This document shows positions 7,505-11,016 of a DNA stretch of 11,016 nucleotides, piece after piece. How positions within the stretch are numbered: position 1 is the stretch's first letter; every line of letters starts with the position of its first letter. Under the pieces are notes generated by a model. It saw nothing but the letters and a program-made list of their open reading frames with translations, was not told where the DNA came from and did no database searches. The position numbers were made by a program, and so were the translations under genes. The stretch is from Nitrospirota bacterium (GTDB taxonomy: Bacteria; Nitrospirota_A; Leptospirillia; Leptospirillales; Leptospirillaceae), in NCBI GenBank assembly GCA_027335985.1, contig DAHWGX010000031.1:1-11016 (forward strand), read 5' to 3'.

Positions 7505-7600
7505 GGGAAATTCTCCAAACCGAAAGGGCAGATTCCCGATTCTGAAAATCTGTGGGATTTTCTGGGGTTGCCTTGTTTTTGAAAAAAACCGATATAACAT

Positions 7601-7629
7601 TTGAAATATGGTTGTTAATCGTGTAAACT
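7601..7629 (+). promoter_or_regulatory. Candidate sigma70 promoter for the lytic transglycosylase gene
   Basis: TTGAAA (7601-7606) and TAAACT (7624-7629) are 17 bases apart, in the AT-rich part of the roughly 400-base divergent intergenic region. Initiation near 7636 would leave a leader of about 210 bases before the ATG at 7846. The rest of the region shows no convincing gene, only the hairpins listed separately. This is a consensus fit only. Confidence 0.4.
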
Positions 7630-7663
7630 TCGCCTCGGAATTTTTTGGGTCGATCGATCGGAT

Positions 7664-7726
7664 CGATTCGGGTACGCCGTGGTGATACGAATCGGGTTTT
7701 TCCTGACCTTCCGGATCTCCGGAAGG
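7664..7726 (+). promoter_or_regulatory. Two adjacent hairpins in the transglycosylase leader
   Basis: The first is CGATTCG (7664-7670) with CGAATCG (7688-7694), a 17-base loop, followed by GGG and five T's (7697-7701), like a weak attenuator. The second is CCTTCCGG (7707-7714) with CCGGAAGG (7719-7726), a perfect 8-bp stem with loop ATCT. Both lie in the predicted transcript before the ribosome site. No known riboswitch class is recognised. Regulation by attenuation is only a possibility. Confidence 0.4.
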
Positions 7727-7845
7727 ATGGAGGTTAAAGGCGGGGTTTCGACAGGATGCCCCTGGACAGATTCTGGTATCTCCGGATATCGGGAGTCTGC
7801 CCGAAGTCATTGGCCGGTCTTTCCGGTTTGCGTCGAGGAGGCGTG

Positions 7846-9255
7846 ATGGATTCACTCAATCGGACGTTTGTTGGTGTGGGTGCCGTTCTTGCATTGGCAG
7901 CCCTGTCGGCCTGCGCAACGCAAAGGGTTCCTCCGCCACCAAGCTCTCCGGTCGCTCAGGTGAAAAAGACGACCAAGCCTATGCTGGCCAGGATCTTTCC
8001 CTTCACCCGCACCAAGAATCCGGCGCCGTCCGCTTCTCCCAAGACCGCGCCCGTACCGCAGTCCCCGGCCGTTCCGGCGCTTCCCGAAAAGCCGCCGGCT
8101 CCCGTCCTCTTTTCCACGATCCCGGACGATCCGAGCATCCAGCTTTACATCGACTATTTTCAGTATGCCGACCATCGGCGCTTCAAGGAATGGCTCGAGC
8201 GTTCCCACGAATACCTTCCCTACATCCAGCAGACCTTCCGGGAGATGGGCCTTCCGGAAGACCTCGCCTATGTTTCCCTCATCGAAAGCGGTTTCAGCGC
8301 CCGGGCCTATTCTCGGACGGGGGCTGCCGGGCTGTGGCAGTTCATGCGGGGGACGGGAGTCAAGTATGGCCTCAAGGTCAACTGGTGGATCGATCAGAGG
8401 CGGGATCCAATCCTGGCGACCCGGTCTGCAGCCCAGTATCTGAAGGACCTCCATGACGAGTTCGACTCCTGGGAACTTGCGCTTGCCGCCTACAATGCGG
8501 GTGAGGGGAGGGTGGCCAATGCCGTTTACCGGGTCGGGACGAAGAATTACTGGAAGCTCCGAAAGACCCGGGCTTTTTCTTCCGAAACCCGGAACTATGT
8601 TCCTAAGATGATCGCCGCCATGATGATCGCGAAGGACCCGGCGAAGTACGGCTTCACCGATCTCGCCTATCATCCCGCGGTCGTCGTTCGCCAGGAGAAG
8701 ATCCACCGGTCCGTGGAGATTCGCGCACTGGCCAGGGCCATGAACATGTCCGTTTCAGAGTTTCTCGTGTACAACCCCCAGTTCATCCGCTGGGCGACCC
8801 CGCCCCGTTTTCCGTCCGTGACGGTCAACGTTCCGGCGGATGCCGCGGACGGGTTCACCCGGCGCCTTGCGTCTCTCCCCGTGAGCGGGGTCAATCCGGA
8901 CGTTCCCGTCTACCGTGTGGAGTCCGGGGATTCCCTCTGGTCCATCGCCCACCGCTTCCATGTGCCCCTCAGGAAGCTTGTTGCGGTCAATCGCCTGAGA
9001 TCACGCCATCTCCGCTTGCGGCAAAAACTGGTCATTCCGGAGACGGGGACCACCTACTCCGTCCAGACCGCTTCGCGCAAGCGCCTTCCTCACGTCTCGG
9101 CCGGTTGGATCGACCATCGCATCCGCAGGGGTGACTCGCTTTATCTTCTGGCCCATCATTACCGGACCTCGGTTCGGGAAATCCTCGCCAAGAATCATCT
9201 CCGCTCCTCCCGCATCCTGCGTGTCGGAGACCACATCATGATTCCCTCCCGCTGA
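7846..9255 (+). CDS. mltD: MltD-like lipoprotein lytic transglycosylase with two LysM domains
   Basis: Cleaves the MurNAc-GlcNAc bond of peptidoglycan with 1,6-anhydro product formation; periplasmic, probably anchored in the outer membrane. The 469-residue product has a lipoprotein signal peptide with lipobox LSAC (Cys23); Ala at +2 favours outer-membrane sorting. A Pro-rich linker (about 25-85) precedes the SLT domain, with catalytic Glu147 in VSLIESGFS, then GAAGLWQFM, YGLKVNWWIDQRRDP, LALAAYNAGEGRV and the ETRNYVPKM segment. Two LysM domains follow, VYRVESGDSLWSIA (about 355-400) and DHRIRRGDSLYLLA (about 423-468), for glycan binding. The order is that of MltD. The ATG at 7846 is chosen because AGGAGG (7836-7841) precedes it and because it puts the signal peptide at the N-terminus; the frame stays open upstream to 7756 but that extension would bury it. 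Confidence 0.95.
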   Translation: MDSLNRTFVGVGAVLALAALSACATQRVPPPPSSPVAQVKKTTKPMLARIFPFTRTKNPAPSASPKTAPVPQSPAVPALPEKPPAPVLFSTIPDDPSIQLYIDYFQYADHRRFKEWLERSHEYLPYIQQTFREMGLPEDLAYVSLIESGFSARAYSRTGAAGLWQFMRGTGVKYGLKVNWWIDQRRDPILATRSAAQYLKDLHDEFDSWELALAAYNAGEGRVANAVYRVGTKNYWKLRKTRAFSSETRNYVPKMIAAMMIAKDPAKYGFTDLAYHPAVVVRQEKIHRSVEIRALARAMNMSVSEFLVYNPQFIRWATPPRFPSVTVNVPADAADGFTRRLASLPVSGVNPDVPVYRVESGDSLWSIAHRFHVPLRKLVAVNRLRSRHLRLRQKLVIPETGTTYSVQTASRKRLPHVSAGWIDHRIRRGDSLYLLAHHYRTSVREILAKNHLRSSRILRVGDHIMIPSR

Positions 9256-9323
9256 TCGGCGGATTCCACGGAGGGGTCAGGATGTGTTCTCGGCGACTAA
9301 GCTTTGGGCCTTTCCCGATTCTC

Positions 9324-9352
9324 TTGACAAAGATGATGCCTCGCGTTAAAAT
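9324..9352 (+). promoter_or_regulatory. Near-consensus sigma70 promoter for the cold-shock gene
   Basis: A perfect TTGACA (9324-9329), exactly 17 bases, then TAAAAT (9347-9352), the best promoter in the window. Initiation near 9359 gives a 5' leader of about 130 bases, typical of cold-shock genes whose leader folding controls translation. A second TATAAT at 9464-9469 lacks a recognisable -35. Confidence 0.75.
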
Positions 9353-9491
9353 GCCGATCGTGGGGTTTCATAATGGATGCCCGGTGTGATGTCCTGAAGA
9401 GGGTTCCGATGGGAGGCTTCTTCCGGGTGATCGCTTGTCGGGCGTGTCCCCATGTCAGGTAACTATAATAGTTTCAACCGGAGGTATTCGA

Positions 9492-9692
9492 ATGGCAAAA
9501 GGTAAAGTCAAGTGGTTCAACGCCAACAAGGGCTACGGGTTCATCTCCCAGGAAAATGGCGAAGACATTTTCGTTCACTATTCCGCTATCCAGACCCAGG
9601 GGTTCAAGACCCTTGACGAAGGACAGGCTGTTGAGTTCGAGATCACCCAGGGCCCCAAGGGACCCCAGGCGGCCAACGTCACCAAGGATTAG
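9492..9692 (+). CDS. csp: Cold-shock protein, single CSD domain
   Basis: Small OB-fold single-strand nucleic acid binding protein, 66 residues, which acts as an RNA chaperone by melting mRNA structure. It has the CspA-type core: [15 protein letters not shown] with RNP1 (KGYGFI, residues 13-18), RNP2 as DIFVHY (25-30), then [11 protein letters not shown] and [17 protein letters not shown]. Length and sequence are standard for the family. The frame is open upstream to 9435, but ATG 9492 is set by GGAGG (9480-9484) 7 bases before it and by alignment with the family N-terminus. It appears monocistronic, with its own promoter and a terminator about 130 bases after the stop. Whether it is cold-inducible or constitutive cannot be told. 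Confidence 0.97.
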   Translation: MAKGKVKWFNANKGYGFISQENGEDIFVHYSAIQTQGFKTLDEGQAVEFEITQGPKGPQAANVTKD

Positions 9693-9781
9693 GCTGTAGG
9701 GGAGTGTAAGACTGATGTTCCTGCGGCGACTTTTATCATCGAGGTAAAGACAGTACCTTAAGGTTGAAAAGCACGGCTAGG

Positions 9782-9811
9782 ATCAAAAGTCATTATACAT
9801 ACTCTTTTGAT
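9782..9811 (+). repeat. Inverted repeat in the cold-shock gene 3' region
   Basis: ATCAAAAG (9782-9789) and CTTTTGAT (9804-9811) are perfect 8-base inverted copies around a 14-base AT-rich centre that contains TTATAC. It could be an RNA hairpin or a protein-binding operator. Upstream in the same gap are a palindrome ACCTTAAGGT (9755-9764) and a hairpin AGGTA/TACCT (9742-9758). Confidence 0.5.
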
Positions 9812-9821
9812 ACAAAAATTC

Positions 9822-9854
9822 AAGGAGAGCCCCGAAAGGGGTTCTCCTTTTTTT
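9822..9854 (+). terminator. Strong intrinsic terminator after the cold-shock gene
   Basis: AGGAGAGCCCC (9823-9833) pairs with GGGGTTCTCCT (9838-9848), allowing one G-U pair, around a stable GAAA tetraloop (9834-9837). It is followed by seven T's (9848-9854). It separates the cold-shock unit from the pseudopilin genes. Confidence 0.92.
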
Positions 9855-9901
9855 ACGACACGACCTTCTTCGACAACCGCTGACCTCACCGGGAGGAATC
9901 C

Positions 9902-10480
9902 ATGACGCACGGAAGGCATTCTCCTGCCGCAGGATTCACTCTCCTTGAGATCATGGTGGTTCTTTTTCTCGTCTCTCTCGTGGCCCTCCTCATCGCCCCG
10001 AAGCTCTCCCTCCGAAAGTCCGACGACCTCGCTCATACGACAAGAATGCTCGTGCGGGAGATTCGTGACCTCCAGTGGAAAGCCATTTCGACACAAAGGA
10101 TGGTTCGTCTCGAGTACGATCTGGACCGGGGTCGGATTTCAGCCAGCGAGCTGGCTCCCTCCGGAAACCTGGTAGCACTTTCTGGGCCGGAGGATCGTCC
10201 CTTTCATCTGCCGAAGGGGGTTCACCTCTCCCGGATCGTGGTCCTGCATCAGGGAAAGGTTCGGGACGGGAAAACTTTCACCCAGTTCTTCCCGAGCGGA
10301 TCGGTGGAATCGACTGCAATTTCCCTGAGAGACCGCCAGGACCGGCGCATGACCGTCGTGATTCGACCCATTACGGGACGGATCCGGATTTATTCAGGGG
10401 ACTATCGGGAAAAAAAGGTACCCTCTTTTTACGGACCCCCCAGCGGGGAGATTCCGTCACTGGACAGCGCGGATGAATAG
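9902..10480 (+). CDS. gspH: Type II secretion minor pseudopilin GspH/FimT-like
   Basis: Minor pseudopilin of the type II secretion pseudopilus, 192 residues. The prepilin signal is HSPAAG followed by FTLLEIMVVL: the prepilin peptidase would cut after Gly11 and methylate Phe12, with conserved Glu16 at +5. The hydrophobic helix EIMVVLFLVSLVALLIAP (about 16-33) holds the precursor in the inner membrane before assembly. The rest is a periplasmic beta-rich domain, with FFPSGSVES near the end as in GspH proteins. GGAGG (9892-9896) is 5 bases before the ATG. It overlaps the next gene by 8 bases. No gspG precedes it; upstream are only a terminator and the cold-shock gene, so this may be the head of a split gsp cluster. 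Confidence 0.85.
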   Translation: MTHGRHSPAAGFTLLEIMVVLFLVSLVALLIAPKLSLRKSDDLAHTTRMLVREIRDLQWKAISTQRMVRLEYDLDRGRISASELAPSGNLVALSGPEDRPFHLPKGVHLSRIVVLHQGKVRDGKTFTQFFPSGSVESTAISLRDRQDRRMTVVIRPITGRIRIYSGDYREKKVPSFYGPPSGEIPSLDSADE

Positions 10481-10862
10481 TCGAGGTCCCCGACGGGAGA
10501 GGTCCGAGGAAGGGTTCACCCTGATCGAGGTCATGGTCGCCCTTTTCATTTTCTCTGTGGCGGTTCTGACCCTTCTCGCAGCACGCTCCCAAACGGTCAG
10601 AACGAACGACGAAGTGCGGCTGCGGCTCCGGATGGTAGATCTCGCGAATATGAAGCTGGCCGAAATCGTGGCCCGGGGGTTCGTTCCGCCAGGTACTCTG
10701 ACCGGAAGGTTCAAGGCCCCCTACCGGGACTATCGGTGGGTCGAAGAGGTCTCGCCCTCCCCCATCCCCATCGTCAGGCAAGTCCGGCTGACGGTCAGCC
10801 ACGGGAAAAATGCAGAAGCCCGTTCCTTCTCTCTGGTGACCTATGTCTCCAACATCCCCTGA
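10473..10862 (+). CDS. gspI: Type II secretion minor pseudopilin GspI-like
   Basis: Pseudopilin of 129 residues, a good length for GspI. Prepilin signal: RRERSEEG before the cut at Gly14, then FTLIEVMVALFIFSVAVLTL with Glu19 at +5. The periplasmic part has WVEEVSPSPIPIVRQVRLTV, matching the late beta strands of GspI. GspI forms the tip complex with GspJ and GspK, nucleating the pseudopilus. ATG 10473 lies inside the end of gspH and its own end overlaps gspJ, so translation is probably coupled. Assignment as I rather than another minor pseudopilin rests on size, signal and order. Confidence 0.82.
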   Translation: MNSRGPRRERSEEGFTLIEVMVALFIFSVAVLTLLAARSQTVRTNDEVRLRLRMVDLANMKLAEIVARGFVPPGTLTGRFKAPYRDYRWVEEVSPSPIPIVRQVRLTVSHGKNAEARSFSLVTYVSNIP

Positions 10863-11016
10863 CGGCTCAAGGGCGGACGCCGCATCGCCTCGTCTCTCCG
10901 ATGAAGGGTTTACCCTTCTGGAAGTGCTCGTGGCCTTCGGGATCCTCGCGGTGATCCTGGGCCTTCTTTTCGTGGCGATCCACCAGACGGAACGGACCAT
11001 CGGGGTCGTCGAATCA
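10843..11016 (+). CDS. gspJ: Type II secretion minor pseudopilin GspJ-like, N-terminal part (3' end outside window)
   Basis: The frame opens at ATG 10843, overlaps gspI by 20 bases and is open to the last base (58 codons). The prepilin signal is RLSDEG, cut after Gly22, then FTLLEVLVAFGILAVILGLL with Glu27 at +5. A 22-residue leader is slightly long. Position after gspI indicates GspJ, part of the I-J-K tip. The Shine-Dalgarno is weak (GGTGA, 10835-10839), consistent with coupling to gspI. The C-terminal domain is not visible. Confidence 0.78.
   Translation, partial: MSPTSPDGSRADAASPRLSDEGFTLLEVLVAFGILAVILGLLFVAIHQTERTIGVVES

Noticed and set aside
7630..7845. c-di-GMP (GEMM) riboswitch upstream of the transglycosylase
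   Set aside because: Hairpins are present but the conserved GEMM core and tetraloop-receptor layout could not be found by eye.
7756..7845. N-terminal extension of the transglycosylase to the ATG at 7756
   Set aside because: It would place 30 residues before a textbook lipoprotein signal peptide, and AGGAGG supports the start at 7846.
1..11016. CRISPR array, tRNA or rRNA genes
   Set aside because: No regularly spaced direct repeats, cloverleaf or rRNA signature sequences were seen on either strand.

Overview
The window is bacterial, GC-rich and densely coded, and it is cut at both ends. The genes together (a diderm lipoprotein transglycosylase, type II secretion pseudopilins, a globin-coupled kinase, GT5 glycogen synthase, many GTG/TTG starts) point to a Gram-negative environmental bacterium. 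The overall style resembles Leptospirillum/Nitrospirota, but that is an impression from the proteins and was not tested by a search.

Region 1 (1-498) is the 3' end of an iscB-type gene, the RNA-guided nuclease family of IS200/IS605-like elements that is ancestral to Cas9. It keeps the RuvC-III motif HALDAAC and the typical C-terminal domain. A perfect GC-rich hairpin overlaps its last codons and probably marks the element's right end.

Region 2 (505-4851) is a tight three-gene signalling operon just after the mobile element. It encodes a protoglobin-PAS-histidine kinase, a stand-alone Rcp1-type receiver, and a REC-GGDEF-EAL protein with a C-terminal domain that looks like a degenerate chemoreceptor zinc-binding (CZB) domain. 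The likely logic is that gas or redox sensing by haem drives a phosphorelay that sets cyclic di-GMP levels.

Region 3 (4978-6459) is glgA, glycogen synthase. Region 4 (6494-7449, minus strand) holds a Crp/Fnr-family regulator without FNR iron-sulfur cysteines, followed 32 bases downstream by an unannotated-looking 44-residue single-span membrane protein with a perfect Shine-Dalgarno sequence.

Region 5 (7450-9255) is a divergent intergenic region of about 400 bases with promoters on both strands and a hairpin-rich leader. It leads into an MltD-like lipoprotein lytic transglycosylase with two LysM domains. Region 6 (9324-9854) is a cold-shock protein gene with a near-consensus promoter, a long 5' leader, an unusual 3' region and a strong intrinsic terminator. 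Region 7 (9902-11016) is the start of a type II secretion minor-pseudopilin operon, gspH-gspI-gspJ, with overlapping genes and running off the window.

The least ordinary contents are the IscB remnant, the globin-kinase/c-di-GMP operon with its odd CZB-like tail, and the small membrane protein beside the Crp-type regulator.
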